A DNA stretch of 20,538 bases from Flavobacterium sp. Lineage in GTDB: Bacteria; Bacteroidota; Bacteroidia; Flavobacteriales; Flavobacteriaceae. The stretch is from NCBI GenBank assembly GCA_015478765.1, contig JADMKR010000156.1:1-20538 (forward strand), given 5' to 3'. Both the position numbers and the translations under genes were made by a program. A model generated the notes under the pieces. The model searched no databases. It saw nothing but the letters and a program-made list of their open reading frames with translations, and was not told the origin of the DNA. Shown in pieces: positions 20,375 to 20,538 of the stretch; positions within the stretch are counted from its first letter, which is position 1, and each line of letters begins with the position of its first letter.

Positions 20375-20538
20375 TTATCGAAGGTCAAAACTGGTTTTCG
20401 AAACCAATGTTCCTTTATCGAAAATATTGACGAAATAAGTTCCCTTTGCAAAATCGGATCCTCCCACCAGCTCACAAACATCTACGGTTTGATTTGCATA
20501 AGCTACCGTAGTTGTAAAGCTATAAGTAAGTGATTGGG
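20375..20538 (-). CDS. C-terminal end of an unidentified, probably secreted protein
   Basis: Only the last 53 codons are in the window; the gene continues past the right edge. The reading frame ends in TAA (20375-20377). The tail contains DVCELVGGSDFAKGTYFVNI and ends KTSFDLR. The GTYFVNIFDKGTLVSKTSFDL stretch alternates like two beta-strands around a turn. It recalls the ends of extracellular beta-sandwich or type A T9SS sorting domains (G.Y.V.......), although the basic residues usual at the end of a sorting signal are few. The frame is favoured by the bidirectional terminator placed just after its stop. The function is not recognisable. Confidence 0.55.
   Translation of the reverse strand, partial: QSLTYSFTTTVAYANQTVDVCELVGGSDFAKGTYFVNIFDKGTLVSKTSFDLR

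Noticed and set aside
1..20538. Mobile element, prophage, defence system, tRNA or CRISPR array
   Set aside because: No transposase, integrase, phage structural gene, tRNA-like cloverleaf or regularly spaced repeats were found. The gene set is housekeeping in character.

Overview
This window is ordinary chromosomal DNA from a member of the Bacteroidota, most likely a Flavobacteriaceae close to Flavobacterium. Three lines of evidence support this. The protein families have typical flavobacterial forms: an archaeal-type GlmM, fused E1 alpha/beta, a UvrA with the CPTTG zinc module, and an outer-membrane barrel protein ending in Phe. Several genes are preceded by the Bacteroidota -7 element TAnnTTTG and lack strong Shine-Dalgarno sequences. 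An intergenic palindrome resembles one I associate with Flavobacterium. By eye (not counted) the GC content is higher than in typical low-GC Flavobacterium.

Layout, left to right. Bases 1-3.5 kb carry the 3' part of a lipid A acyltransferase (+). It meets head-on a minus-strand pair, glmM followed by a SufS-like PLP enzyme. From 3.5 to 9 kb the plus strand carries an AcpH-like phosphodiesterase, a CLC chloride protein with C-terminal CBS domains, and uvrA with its own promoter. From 9 to 10 kb there is an imperfect-palindrome intergenic element, a LOG-family hydrolase and a clean intrinsic terminator. From 10 to 12.8 kb lies a large secreted protein: an M1-aminopeptidase-like region without zinc ligands, joined to an outer-membrane beta-barrel. 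From 13 to 15.8 kb is a fused 2-oxoacid dehydrogenase E1 with its own promoter, then a proline-rich small lipoprotein and a terminator. From 15.9 to 18 kb is an overlapping three-gene operon: a thioredoxin-reductase-like flavoenzyme with CPYC, an M23 metallopeptidase and a lipoprotein. This operon converges on corA (-). corA is divergent from hutI (+). hutI ends at a bidirectional terminator shared with the 3' end of an unidentified minus-strand gene that runs off the window.

Taken together the genes serve envelope and wall building (lipid A acylation, GlcNAc-1-P supply, M23 hydrolase, lipoproteins, barrel protein), ion transport (CLC, CorA), DNA repair and amino-acid/2-oxoacid catabolism (E1, HutI). 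I saw no mobile elements, CRISPR arrays, tRNAs, rRNAs or recognisable defence systems. I found no convincing new multi-gene system. The best candidates for a second look are the inactive-looking M1-barrel fusion, the intergenic palindrome, the CLC with altered proton and anion residues, and the flavoenzyme/M23/lipoprotein operon.
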